A stretch of 64,000 bases of DNA, taken from Eulemur rufifrons. Lineage: Eukaryota > Chordata > Mammalia > Primates > Lemuridae. The stretch is taken from positions 252,826,843-252,890,842 of the forward strand of contig NC_090989.1 of assembly GCF_041146395.1 (NCBI RefSeq), given 5' to 3'. The notes beneath the pieces were generated by a model. The model ran no database searches, was not told where the DNA came from, and worked only from the letters and a program-made list of their open reading frames with translations. Shown here in pieces: positions 37,904 through 49,110 of the stretch (its first letter is position 1; the number at the start of each line of letters is the position of its first letter). A program made the position numbers and the translations under genes.

Positions 37904-38535
37904 CAGTCCAGTCTCATTATTAACGATAGCTATGTTTAAAAAGTCACTGGGAACATTGAATTAGCTAATACTGAACCGTTGCTCCCAGGGGAAATACAGG
38001 CTTAGATTCCTGCAAGCATTTGGTGACAACTTTTCATCAACTGATTTCTGCTTAAAGACACCTTATTTAATATATATTATTGATTCATTAGTGTTGGACT
38101 CATGCCTAACAGCACTATAACTCAGGCCTGAATGAAGCTTATCTAAATAAAATATGTATTTTCTCTGTAAGGCACATCACAACCTTCTCGCTCTTAAAAA
38201 CACTAAATAGTATTTCAGAACTATGCTGGGGGGGGGCTTTTTAAAGCAGCAAAATCAACAAAAAACACAAAAATGCAAAAACATTGGCACTAAATTGTCT
38301 GGAAAAAGGACACTTGCTTATAGTATGGAGCTGAGACAAGACGACGGAGCATCACCTTGTTTCCCTCGGCTGGGAAGTTGTATGTTGGGGAACTCAAAAT
38401 TTTTGCCACTCTGTGCATGTCCATGAATGATCACAAAAGCACCACAAGTATTGATTTTGTGGTTACAAAGAAATGTTAGCAAGTAGGCAAATTTATAAAA
38501 CTGAATCCACAAATGAATGAGGAGCAATCATATTG
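37904..38535 (-). mobile_element. Tigger-like DNA transposon fragment in L1
   Basis: Left end cagtccagtctcattattaa preceded by TA. Internal words (ttgctcccaggggaaatac, ggcactaaattgtctgg, acacttgcttatagtatgga) match Tigger-type elements in reverse. L1 sequence resumes directly after it. Confidence 0.6.
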
Positions 38536-39002
38536 ATAAGCCTCTAGAAGACACAAATTACCAACATCAGAAATGATAAGAGACTACCACCACAGATCAC
38601 ACAGATAATAAAAGGATAAGAAAATAATATTATGAACAACTTTATGCCTATAAATTTGACCACTTAGATGAATGAAATGAACAAATTCCCTAAAATATAT
38701 AAGGTACCAAAGCTCACTCAAGAAGCAGATAATCTGAATGGTTCTCTATTAATAAAGCCAACTTTGTGGTTTAAAATCCACCCCCCCCCAAAAAAAACCC
38801 ACAAAGAAACAAACATCTCATGTGTAGATGGCTTCATTGATGATTTGTAGCAAATATTTAAGAAGGAAATAATACTAATTCTATACAAACTCTTCTAGAA
38901 AATGGAAGTGGACAGAACCCTTTCCAACTTATTTTATAAGGTCAGTATTACCCTGATCCCCAAATCTGGAAAAAAAAATTACAAGAATAGAAAACTGCTG
39001 GG

Positions 39003-39281
39003 GGTAGTCCCAGCTACTCAGGAGGCTGAGCCGGGAGGATTGCTTGAGCCCAAGAGTTCTGGGCTGTAGTGTGCTATGTCAATTGGGTGTCTACACTAAG
39101 TTCGGCATCAATATGGTGACCTCCTGGCAGCAGGGGACCACCGGGTTGCATAAGGAGGGTTGAACCAGCCCAGATCAGAACGAGAGCAGGTCAAAACTCC
39201 CATGCTGATCAGTAGTGGGATCACGCTTGTGAATAGCCACTGCACTCCAGCCTGGGCAACATAGCCAGACCCTGTCTCTAA
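39003..39281 (+). pseudogene. 7SL RNA (SRP RNA) pseudogene
   Basis: Follows 7SL RNA over most of its length: ggtagtcccagctactcagg, gttctgggctgtagtg, actaagttcggcatcaatat, ggtgacctcctggcagc, aggtcaaaactcccatgctg, gatcagtagtgggatcac and gtgaatagccactgcactcc, ending cctgtctct and A-rich. The first 20 or so bases, including most of the internal promoter A box, are missing and there are scattered changes (gtcaattgggtgtctac). It is therefore a processed, inactive copy. Confidence 0.88.
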
Positions 39282-39360
39282 AAAACAAAAGAATAGAAAA
39301 CTAACTACAGACCAATAGTCTAAAAGACATAGCTGAGAGAAATTAAAAAAGACATAAATA

Positions 39361-39714
39361 GGCCGGGCACGGTGGCTCACGCCTGTAATCCTAACACTCT
39401 GGGAGGCCGAGGTGGGAGGATCGCTCGAGGTCAGGAGTTCAAGACCAGCCTGAGCAAGAGCAAGACCCCGTCTCTACTAAAAATAGAAAGAAATTAGCCA
39501 AACAACTAAAAATAGAAAAAATTAGCTGGGCATGGTGGCGCATGCCTGTAGTCCCAGCTACTTGGGAGGCTCAGGCAGAAGTAGTGCTTGAGCCCAGGAG
39601 TTTGAGGTTGCTGTGGGCTGGGCTGACGCCATGGCACTCTAGCATGGGCAGCAGAGCGAGACTCTGTCTCAAAAAAAATAAATAAATAAAAATTTACAAA
39701 ACTATAAAAAAAAG
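39361..39714 (+). mobile_element. Lemur-type Alu, full length
   Basis: ggccgggcacggtggctcac head and (aaat)n/A tail. Target duplication aagacataaata at 39349-39360 and 39715-39726. Confidence 0.93.
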
Positions 39715-40310
39715 AAGACATAAATAACAAAGATGTCTCATGATGATAGATCAGCAAACTCAATATTGTTAAGTAGTCAATTCTCCCTACATTTATCTAT
39801 AAATTCAATGTGATCCCAATCACAATCTCCACAGGCTCTGGTTTTGTTTTGTTTTCCAGTAATTGGCAAGCTGACCCTCCAATTTATATGGAAATGCAAA
39901 GGACCTTAAATAAATAACACAACTTTGGAAAGAAAAAAAAGAGCAGGAGGATTTATGCTACCTGATTTCAAGACTTATAATAAAGCTACAGTAATCTAGA
40001 TAGTGCAGTATTAGTGTAAAAATACATAGATCAATGGATGGAATAGAGAGCCCACATATGTACAGCCAATTGGGAAGGAGTGATCTTTTCAGGAAAGAAT
40101 ATTGAGACAATTGGATATTCATATGCTAAATAAGGACAGGAGAAAAAGAGAAAGAGAGAATCACAACCCTTACTTCACACCGTGGTGTCATAATCAAAAT
40201 GAATGTAAGAGCTAAAACTGTCAAACTTTTGAGGGAAAATGGGAAATTTGCATGATCGTGGAGTAGGTAAGTTCTTAAATAGGACATGAAATGAAAAAAA
40301 TGACACATTG

Positions 40311-40845
40311 GGTCACTCTTCCTTGTGTCTGATGTAGTTCCACTAATCTCTCTCTCCATCTGCTGCCTGGGCAGTGACTTCTCCAACCAGCCCATGGTCC
40401 TTTGTAGGGGTCAACTTTGTCACTGTCCTAACTCCATTCAGCACACTGTCCCGTCCACGTGCCTGCTGCTAAGTTTGCAAATTTCTAAGTTAGGAATTTC
40501 ACCCACTCCCAGGCCCTCCCTCACCTGCAGTCCACTCCTCTGGATGTGGTGCACGTGAAACTTGGTGGTTCCAGGTGGGCTTCCCTCTGCATGTAGTGAG
40601 TGGCTCCTTGTGCTCCACTCTCTCCACTCATGCACTTCGAGTTTTTGTTATATGAAAACAGCCTTCTACAGATTCTAGGGACAATATGAAATCCTTCCTG
40701 CCAGGTTCATTTGATTATTTCAACGGAGATTTGTCTGCAAAATGGGAAAGGCAATTGAACAGAGGGGGTTAGATCCCCACCTAGCAGCAGAAGTCCCTTT
40801 TGAATCAGACTGGGCACCAACTTGACTGCTATAACACTGAAAGCA
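40311..40845. other. Intergenic stretch, nothing recognised
   Basis: C/T-rich sequence between the L1 body and the split MITE; no feature supported. Confidence 0.4.
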
Positions 40846-40955
40846 CAGGCATGTGTCACTTTACAATGAGGATTCATTCTGGGAAATGTGTCATTAGACA
40901 CTTTTGTTGTGCAAACATCATGGAGTAGACTTACACAAACTTAGATGCTATAGCC

Positions 40956-43383
40956 CAGGGGTGGAGAACCTGAGACCTTAAGGCCACAGGTGGCCTTGTG
41001 GGTCAAGTGTGGCCTTTTGACTGAATCCAAATTTTACAGAACAAATCCTTTTATTTTTACTAATATATTTTTGTTCATCTTTTATATGTTAATTTTATTT
41101 TTAAAATGAAAATATTTAAGATACCAAAAAATAAAATAAGTGTCAGCGAAATAATACTCCCAGGTTGACTGGCACAATTAGAACATTAGTAAGCCATAAG
41201 AGCTAAATTGATGGGTGCTATGCTCACGATTTAGTTCTAACTCCCCCCAACCCCCACCCCAACTGGCACCACTACTGCATGAGGCTGGTTGGCAAGAGTT
41301 TATGGGAGTCAAGTACGCCAGTCTGTTATCAGCTTTTGACAATGGTGTACTGTGTTTCTGTTTTTGAAGTGGAATTTGTGAATAGTTGCACAGCTTGACA
41401 GCATTTTTAAATTCTGTCTGCTCAGCCCATCGTGTCAAAGAAGACCAAGAGAATGCTGAAGGAAGAACACAAAAGTTTTTAATGAGGATCGGGAATTGCA
41501 ATATTATCTTGTTTCTGCTAAAGGTAAGATGATTTGCTTGCTTTGTGATACTGCCATATCAACATTAAAGAAATTCAATGGTCATCAGCATTATAATACT
41601 CATAAGGACCACAAATATTTTAAATTAGAGGGAAAGGCATGAAAGGTTGTATTGCAGAAATTAAAAGATGAAAAGCAAAACCAAAGACAGTCCTTTCAAG
41701 CCACAATAAGACCTGGAAATAATGCTACTGAAGCTTATATACTCAGGAAAAAAAGAAAGCCATTCAGTGATGTAGAAACTGGGAAAGAATGCATCGTACA
41801 AGTTGTAGGATGCTTAGACTCCGATAACGTTTCAAAGTGCAAACAACTGCCTCTTTAAAGGAGAACCATAGCTGATCGGCAGCATGAATTAGCCTTCAAC
41901 TTAACACAACAACTTCATACAATACTTCAAAAGGAAAATATATATTATTCAATCACTTTGGATGAATCAACTGATACTACTGACTCAGCACAGGTTTTAT
42001 ACTTCATTTGGGTCATAACAGAAAATTTTCTTTGCTATGAGGAGTTATTCACTTTGGGCATGTTTGCAAACAGAACGCAGAGAATAGATATCTTAAACAA
42101 TTTCCAAGATAAATGTCATGAAGTTGGACTGAATTTGGTAAATTTAGTGATTGTATGTATAGACAGTGGACCTTCCATGACAGGGAAACCTGAAGGGTTT
42201 ATTGCACAGATAAAAAAAGTATAAAAAAAAGATAAAAAAGATCCAGATGCTCTCATTTCTTTTTACTGTATCTTGCATCAGCAAAATCTCTGTGCTAAAG
42301 CTACTATTTTAAGAGATACTTTGCAACAAGTTATAAGTATTGTTAACAGTATTCCTACAAATGTAACATAGCATCATCATAACATGCTCAAATTGAAGGA
42401 TGAGGTATTCAGTGTGGATTTGCAATATTAAAAGTGTGTTGGCTATCTCAGGGACAGGTGTTGGCCAAAATTTTCTCTCCATGAGAAAAGATAGTTAAAT
42501 TTTATGAAGACCAGAATCAGCAATGTGAATTATTGAAAGAAGATTCCCATAGGAATGCGGCATTTCTATGTGATATCATGTCAAATCAAAATGACTTGAA
42601 TATTTCTTTGCAAGGTAAAATTAAGTCTATATATGACATGTGGCAAAAAAGAAAAAAATTATTTCGGAAAAAGCTGTTTTCAAAACACTTCTTCAAAAGG
42701 AAATTTCAGATGAACATTTTCCCCAGTTAGCAAAGGTCATTGATGAGCAGGATGATATATGTGAATCATCTGAAGAATACTCAGCTGTCATAGACCTATT
42801 AATTGGAGAATACAAAGAAAGGTTCACTGACATTGAGCATCATGACATCACACTCAAATTAGCGTTTCAGCCTCACCAAGTAGGTATCACCAAAGCACCT
42901 AAAGAACTACAGATGGAATTCATTGAGCTCTCAGTAGATGCTAAGAAAGATCCAACTGAAATATGGAAAAATGCAGAATACCCACACCTTCGGCAATGTG
43001 CCTGAAAAATGCTTTTTTGCTTTTCAACCACTTATTGCTGTGAATCTACATTCTCCTCCCTAACCCAAATCAAGACACCCTTAAGGTCACAAACGACTGA
43101 TACCCGTCTAGAGGATCAAATGAAACTGTGGACCTCCATGCTGCAACCAAATATTCAAATGCTTTCCAACAAAAGCAGACACAACAAAGTCAATAAAAGG
43201 TAAATTAACTTCAAAATTAACCAATAGCTTTCATTTTTGAAACTGTTTAGTACATAGTAGTTAGATTTTTACAAAATAATGTACATTTTTAAGTATATCC
43301 AATTGAAGTTTCTTGAATGTGGCCTTATTTGATTACAGTTAAATTAATGTGGCCTTCCAACATGAAAAAGTCCCCCACCCCTG
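40956..43383 (+). mobile_element. hAT DNA transposon, nearly full length, with 8-bp target duplication
   Basis: The left end caggggtgga and the right end ccacccctg are inverted copies, and subterminal GGCC-rich words (gtggccttg, gtggccttc) also mirror each other. The flanks ctatagcc (40948-40955) and gtacagcc (43384-43391) match at 6 of 8 bases, an aged 8-bp hAT target duplication. The 2428-bp unit holds a decayed transposase frame, listed separately. It resembles the Charlie8/GTF2IRD2-related hAT group, but that family name is a guess. It sits between RECK and GLIPR2, inside an older MITE. Confidence 0.85.
41400..43203 (+). pseudogene. Decayed hAT transposase (BED finger, DDE core, C-terminal dimerisation domain)
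   Basis: The same protein can be followed through three stretches. Near 41529, MICLLCDTAISTL with later His residues is a BED-type zinc finger. Near 41925, YSITLDESTDTTDSAQV carries the first catalytic Asp region of hAT enzymes, followed near 42270 by YCILHQQNLCAK. From 42640 to 43203 lies the C-terminal part with ELQMEFIELS, CESTFSSLTQIKT and RLEDQM, typical of the hAT dimerisation domain. In-frame stops occur at 41640, 41856, 42222 and 43003, among others. Frame changes fall at A-runs near 42215-42240 and 42650. No intact protein can be made. The similarity to GTF2IRD2/ZBED-type proteins is from memory. Confidence 0.8.
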
Positions 43384-44593
43384 GTACAGCCTACTACACA
43401 CCGAGGCTATATGGTGCAGCCTATTGCTCCTAGGCTACAAACCTGTACAGCATGTTACCGTCCTGAATACTGGTAAGTATTTGTGTGTCTAATCATCTAA
43501 ACACAGAAAAGGTACAATAAAAACACAGTATTATAATCTTATGGGGCCACCATAGTATATGCGGTCTGGAATAAGTGTATTTTCCTGACATGAGGGAAGG
43601 AATAGAGAGGACAGTGCCCAACCCTGCTGTTGCCCTACTGGCCACTTGTAAGCCCTTAGTATTACAAATTCTATTCTTATAATCAGCGGGTCAGTTTACT
43701 TCAGTGCCCACTTATTGAAAGTCCTTAAAATTAGCTTCCTTCAATTAGGGTTTACTGAGCCCCTTCCCCAGTGAGGAGCTTCTGTGGGGAGTCCCGGACA
43801 GGTGACTCGGGCTGTGCCTTCACCCGCGGGGTTGGGGCCAGGAGTGGGACCAAGTCTCCCCAGTACCGGGTGTATACTGCCCCCGAGGTCAGGAAAGGTC
43901 AAGGCATGTGTAAGTTGGCAAGACTGACCGACGCTGAGGGACGGGCCAGCACACCGGGCGAGAGAACTGCCCGAGGAAAGGCAGGGAGGTGGAAAGTCCC
44001 AGAACACGTCCGAGGAATAGCAAGAATCGAGTCTGACGGAAGCATGGGATAAAGTTAGGGAGTTGAGGAGACAGGACTGGGGCCGGACTCCAGGGGAATT
44101 TGGCCTGGTCTGATAGGCACTGAGGGACAAGTGATGCGGTGGGAGCGCCCGATTCCAACCTGGGTTCGGCTCAGAGGGCACGTCCCGGGGAGAGGGGCTC
44201 CCCCTGCCTAGAACGAGACGTCCTTGGGAGCCTGGTGTCACCGGGGAGGGGAAGTGGGCACACCGGGGGCCTGAGGTGTCTGTCGGGGCCAGGCCACGTC
44301 AGGGGAGTTACTGTCCCCTGGCGGCACCGGCTGGAAAGTCCCCTGTGCTGCGACAGTGAGCACCGCAGTGCCCGCAGCGCGCCTGCCGCTAAGGAGTTAC
44401 CTGGAGCCCCGTGGGAGGCGCGCGCTTCCCTAAGCGTCTAGAGAGGGACAGCTCGGGGCTGAAGTCCGGGGGCAGCCGGGCTCCGTGTCCGCACCTGGGG
44501 AGCCCAGGGCAGTGCCGGAGCGCCTCCCGCGGGGCCAGCTCTCTGGGCGGCCCGCGGGGTAGCCCCGGGCGCCTACGCCTGCAGCTGTCGCTG

Positions 44594-44603
44594 CCTTATA
44601 AGG
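44594..44603 (+). promoter_or_regulatory. CArG box / TATA-like element of GLIPR2
   Basis: CCTTATAAGG is a perfect CC(A/T)6GG palindrome, the binding consensus of serum response factor. Its centre, TTATAA, can also serve as a TATA box. It lies 139 bases before the start codon inside otherwise GC-rich DNA. If it acts as TATA, transcription would begin near 44625-44630 and give a 5' leader of about 105 bases. Confidence 0.55.
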
Positions 44604-44732
44604 CGGGGCCGGGCGGCGCCGGGGGAGGGGCTGCGGCCGCCCGGCCTCCTCCGGGGCTCGCCGAGTGCGCGGGGCGGACGGGAGCGCAGCGCAGCGCAGC
44701 CGCGGGGAGCCGAGCAGCGCGCGGAGCCGGCC

Positions 44733-44745
44733 ATGGGCAAGTCAG
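44733..44745 (+). CDS. GLIPR2: GLIPR2 exon 1 coding part: start codon and myristoylation signal
   Basis: Thirteen coding bases: ATG GGC AAG TCA G, followed by gtgagc. The start has a strong context, with G at -3 and G at +4. The protein begins MGKSASKQFH after splicing to exon 2. Gly2 with Ser5/Ser6 is an N-myristoylation signal, as known for GAPR-1, and it anchors the protein to the cytosolic face of Golgi and lipid-raft membranes. The exon is found by fit to exon 2, because it is far too short to detect as an ORF. Confidence 0.93.
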
Positions 44746-45288
44746 GTGAGCCCGCCCGGCCGGCGCGCCCGGGTGCGGGGATGGACCCGGAGCCCCGGGC
44801 TCCCGAGCCCTCGCGCTCACCGTCCCCCGCCGCGGCTGGGTCCCGGGGGAGTGGGGCGGCCGCCCCAGAGCGCGGGACGCGGCTCCGGCTGCGATGCGGG
44901 ACCCATGGGTGCGGGATGGAGGGGCGCGCGGACGAAGCGTCCCGAGGCGCGGCGCGGGCAGTTTCCGGGGCAGCCAGGAAGCCGGGACGGCCGTCAGGCC
45001 ACGGGGAGAGAGAGAGAGAGGGAAGGCGAGACCGAGGGAGGGTCCCCCTGTCTGCGAGCCAGAGATTGCGTCAGGGAGGGCTTCCAGGCGCTGATGGGAT
45101 TAGCGCTCCGAGTTCGGCCAAGGCGTGGCTTTTGCTTTGTTTCAGGACAGAGTTAGAGTTGGAAAAAGCCACCAAACTGTGACAGCATCTCTCGCAGGAA
45201 AGCTGCCTGCCCCGTTCAACCCTCCTAGGGCCAACTCTGAGCATCCTCTTCATTCTTTCGTTGTCTCTCCTCTCCCGAGCACCCCCTC

Positions 45289-45365
45289 TGTGCCAGGCTC
45301 CCCGTGTGCCAGGCTCCCCGTGTGCCAGGCTCCCTGTGTGCCGGGCTCCCCGTGTGCCGGGCTCA
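45289..45365 (+). repeat. 16-bp tandem repeat in GLIPR2 intron 1
   Basis: About five copies of the unit tgtgccaggctccccg; the last two carry ccgg in place of ccagg. It lies at the downstream border of the CpG island. Confidence 0.85.
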
Positions 45366-45399
45366 CTCTGGCTCCCGCTTTATCTCTGACCTGTTGCTG

Positions 45400-45760
45400 T
45401 CCATCCTCACAACTGTGGCTGTCGGATGAACTTTCTAAAATGCAGATCTCCTCCTTTCACTCCCTAACACATTCCACCCCATTGTCTGCAGAGTGGAAGG
45501 ACAATCTATCTCTTCAGTCTCCCTTCAGGGCCCCAGGAGTTGATCACCACCCCTTGCTTACACTCTACTCTCCAGCTATCCTGAGGCTGGCACACTGGTC
45601 CCTTCCCCTGGGACCTTCCCCCTACCCAGCACTCTCCACCCCCACTACCCAGCCTGAAAATCCACCCTATCCTTCTAGGCTCAACTCCTGGGCTGGGAGC
45701 CCATCCCAGATTCCCCTGCAGAGGGATCACCCCACCTAGTGTGTTCTTTGTTGCTTCTTC
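45400..45760 (+). mobile_element. L2-like interior fragment
   Basis: A C/T-rich run of words (tccttctaggctcaactcct, agcccatcccagattcccct, agtgtgttctttgttgcttc) resembling diverged L2. Low certainty. Confidence 0.35.
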
Positions 45761-46059
45761 CTGCAGTAGTGGGCTTGGGACAAGTATTCAGCTATAGACC
45801 TGTTTCCCACTGACTCCTCACTGCCGGTAGTTAGGGCCATGTTGATCTCAGCATAGTTCCTGCCTCACAGGAGGCTGTTGATGAACAGCCATTGAACAGA
45901 GTTCAGAAATCTGCTTTATCAGGGTTGTCAGCCTCGGATGAGTATGGCTAGGTCCCTTCTTAGATCTGTCCTCCAGGGTCCAGACTCAGGAGATGCCAGC
46001 ATTGGGAACAAGTGGCTTTCTCTGGCATTGGTCCTAACCTAACCAGCCTTACCTCGGGC

Positions 46060-46200
46060 TCTAGAGGCAGGTCTGGCTTTCAGCCCTGGCTGTGCCAATC
46101 ACTTGCTGTGTGATACTGAGCAAGGCCCCTTCCCTCTCTGTTCCTCAGTTTCCCCATCTGTATAATGAGCGTGGCCTATATGTTCCACAGGGTCCTTCAT
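46060..46200 (+). mobile_element. MIR fragment
   Basis: ttgctgtgtgatactgagca, tcagtttccccatctgtata. Confidence 0.7.
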
Positions 46201-47754
46201 GGTATGGAAAGGTGACATAATGGGTTGTCATATAGTTAAAAGAGCAGGATGATAGGTGGAAATGGGGCCAAAGTATGGCAGATGGGAGAGAGCATTTTGA
46301 GATATCTACTTGGGAAATCAACTCCTTTCTCTGTCGATTTAGGAGAAAACCCACAAATTCTATTCAGCTACATCTTAATCAGTTGTTTCTGGCTTCTTCC
46401 CTAAGACACAGTTTTTCAGAACTACTGATATTAAGCTGTGTGCCCACTCTTCTATCTCTTCATCCCTCCCTTCTTCCCCCATTCCACCCCGGCCGTGGAC
46501 ACAGTGCAACGAAGTGCATGGCCCCTGTCCTCAAGAGTGTTCATGTGGATTGTGAAATGAATAAATAAAGCTGATTAGGGGGATGAACAGGTACCACCTG
46601 GCTCCAGCATGGGGTGGGAAGTGATCCAAGCCACAAGACAGGTGCAGGTGAAGGGTGGTGGGAGCCCAAGTGAGGGAGAGATCACCACTGCATGGGAACC
46701 ACTGAAGGTGGTGGTCAAATCCTAGAGGGCTTAAGAATTTGGACTTTATTTTATGGGAACTGGGGTGCCATTGAAAGGCACCAAACCAAAAGCAGCAGGA
46801 CCAGAGCTGTGCCAGGGTGGAGGTGGAGGATGGAGGGACCATTGCAGTTACACAAACGAGATGACAGAGGCATCTAGGGCAGAGGTAGGGGCTGGAGAGG
46901 AGGAGGGCATGGATTTGTGAGATGGTGGCATGGATTTGTGAGATGGTGGCCTTGAGCAGACTTAGTAACAACTTATTGTGAAGTAGAGGGAAGGGTCAGA
47001 GGCATGTAATATGTCAGTGATATCTCCCAGGCCGGGAGGTGCAGCCTTGGGCAGGTTTCAGAGGAGGATGACTTCTCCCTCAGAAGAGAGGAGGGGGCCG
47101 GTGGTAGGAAGCCAGCTTAGAGCTGGTTGAGTCAGGTGCCACCCCCACCCTCCCACCCTGACATACACACCCAGGCACCTTCCAGAATCCAACCCAGGCC
47201 TATCTCCTTCATAACCACATATACTTCTTTTGTCTCCTTCCATAAGACTGAGAGTCCCAGGAATAGTGCCTGGCTCTCCTAAGGGTCCCTAGTGAAAGGT
47301 GACTTTTCTGGGTGACCGGTGTGCCCAATGGGCCTTCAGCACAAACCCAACCTTGAAGTTCCAAGCCACCAGCCTGGGGCTGCTGTCTGTGCCTGCAGGG
47401 CAGGTAGTACTCACAGATGTCTATCCACACAGGGGCCTATGTGGTTCCATGATGACCGTCATAAGGAATCAGTCCCTGCCTCTTCGGGGTCTCAGTTTCC
47501 CTATCAGTGCATAGGAGCCAGTCTCTTTTTCATCTTTAACCTCAGATATGCCCCAGAGCCTACTGGGTAATGGGCATTATTATAAAATCATCACACACTG
47601 ACACAGCTTAAATTCCAGAAGATGCTTGGCCTGGTGTTTGGAGACTGCTAGGTCCCAGCCTTGTTCTCTCTTCTGGGCCTCAGTGTGCAGAAAGTGTGGT
47701 GTGGCAGAGAAAGGCAATGGCCTTGGGCTCAGTGGAAGCCTCTTCTCCCTAGTA
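46201..47754. other. GLIPR2 intron 1 stretch with little recognised
   Basis: A worn ancient-repeat piece lies at about 46730-46830 (ggactttattttatgggaac, tgccattgaaaggcacc). A short duplication of ggcatggatttgtgagatgg occurs at 46907-46948. The rest is unrecognised. Confidence 0.4.
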
Positions 47755-47960
47755 TTACAATAGTGATTACCAATTATTAAACTCCTACTGCATGCCAGGC
47801 AGGGAGCTAGGTATTTTCTGTTACTAACCATTGTAACAGTGCTGCAAAGAGTTATTATCAACTCATTTTATAGATTTATAGAGGTTGAGTCCCTTGCCCA
47901 AGCTCACACACTGATCTGTAAGCAAACAAACAGAACCGAACCCAGCTCTCTGAATTCCCC
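47755..47960 (-). mobile_element. MIR fragment
   Basis: aactcctactgcatgccagg, attttatagatttatagagg and gcccaagctcacacactgat. Confidence 0.6.
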
Positions 47961-48559
47961 TTTCCTCTCCACCACACTGCGCACTTGCCCATGGGGACCT
48001 CCACACACCCTCTCATAATCTCTAAGAATGTTAGTGTCCCTCAGCCCACATCTGTTAGCCCCAGATGCCATCAGAGCAGAAAGGCCTTTAGGGACCAACT
48101 AGCCCAGGGATTTTCTACAGAGTGGGGCCCTCAGGAGTCTGCAGGGAGAGGCTGTGTGGGCCGGGTCAGCCCCGGTGGTTCCATTTTCATCTGTTGAAGA
48201 TTTCCTTCGAAGGAAGGGTTTCCCTGCTTTGAAGACATTATGAAAACCACAGATGTCATCCTTCCTTCACACACAGATGGGGAACCTGGGGCCCAAAGGG
48301 GCAGAGACTTGCCTCCAGGCAGGCAGGGCTGGGGGATGGGCTGCCTCTCCCTGGCCTGAGGAGGGGAGCCCTGGCTCCTCTGATCACAGCCACTGGCTTG
48401 GGACAGGGGCAGTCTGGAGGAGGCTCATGCTGGGGGGTGGGGGATTCCTTGTTCCTGTAAGCAATTGAGCAACTCCTTATTGACATCATTCTGGCCATTG
48501 TGAAAAGAGGAAGCTGTACGTAAAGTGGAAAATGTGGGAGATTTGGGCCAGGGAGGGGG
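47961..48559. other. GLIPR2 intron 1 stretch, nothing recognised
   Basis: GC-rich unique-looking sequence; no feature supported. Confidence 0.4.
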
Positions 48560-48700
48560 TGATGGGAGGGGTGCTCTTAGATCTGGCTCTAATGTGGACT
48601 CACTGTGTGACCTCGGACAATCCGCATGCCTCCCCCCTCCCCCCGCCAAAGACCCCAATTTCCTCATCTGGGAAGAGGAGAGGGATCCTGCCCTAAGTGC
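48560..48700 (+). mobile_element. MIR fragment
   Basis: ctctaatgtggactcactgt, gtgacctcggacaatccgca and ccaatttcctcatctgggaa. Confidence 0.55.
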
Positions 48701-48879
48701 CTTCACTGTACCGGTGTGAGAACCTCGGTCATTTGTTCACCCACCCATTCACTTAGCAAATGTCCGTGCTCAGAGATACTGCAAGATGCCATCAAAGATC
48801 AAGTTAGAGGCAGGGAAGGGCTCTGACCAAGAAGGGATGGGAGCAGGTTCTCCTAAAGCCAGACACCAGAGGGCTTCTG

Positions 48880-49110
48880 GTAACAATAATAATAATAATA
48901 ACCTGGCATTTAATAAGCGTTCATTATGTTCCAGTACAGTTCTAAAGCATTTATATAGACTTAATCCATTTAGTCCTTACAACAACCCTGTGAGGTAGAT
49001 ACTGCTATCCTCATTTTATATATGGGAAACTGAGGCACAGAGTGCTTAAGCAACTTGCCCAAGATCACACAGCTAGTAAAAGGCAGAGCTGAGATTTGCC
49101 TATTGAAATT
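48880..49110 (-). mobile_element. MIR fragment preceded by (AAT)n
   Basis: (aat)n at 48884-48900, then ccttacaacaaccctgtgag, gaaactgaggcacagagtgc and cccaagatcacacagctagt, MIR in reverse. Confidence 0.75.

Larger units (their letters stand above)
40846..43567 (+). mobile_element. Older MITE (pogo/Tigger-like) split by the hAT element
   Basis: 40846-40955 and 43384-43567 together match a common mammalian interspersed repeat I remember, with phrases such as tacacaaacttagatg, ctactacacaccgaggc, cctattgctcctaggctac and gtacagcatgttac. The hAT insertion at 40956 interrupts it exactly at the duplicated target. The right end is truncated after tatgcggtc. The family name is uncertain. Confidence 0.6.
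43780..45120. promoter_or_regulatory. CpG island over the GLIPR2 promoter and exon 1
   Basis: A GC-rich stretch dense in CpG, with repeated cgcg, ggcgg and ccgg words, sharply different from the AT-rich DNA to the left. It centres on exon 1 (44733-44745) and marks the GLIPR2 promoter. The longer open frames on both strands here reflect GC content (few stop codons); I do not regard them as genes. Borders are judged by eye. Confidence 0.85.

Noticed and set aside
41958..42224. Possible domesticated transposase gene
   Set aside because: The open piece is part of a hAT frame broken by several stops and frame changes, with no splice structure or promoter that would suggest a host gene.
43741..44241. 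166-codon minus-strand open frame upstream of GLIPR2
   Set aside because: It lies in a CpG island where stop codons are rare; no protein family features and no splice or start context. Probably a composition effect, although an antisense transcript cannot be excluded.
44665..45182. Overlapping long + strand frames (149 and 163 codons) reading past GLIPR2 exon 1
   Set aside because: The ATG at 44733 is real but the reading continues into intron 1 after the gtgagc donor at 44746. Arg/Gly/Pro-rich sequence is what GC-rich DNA gives.
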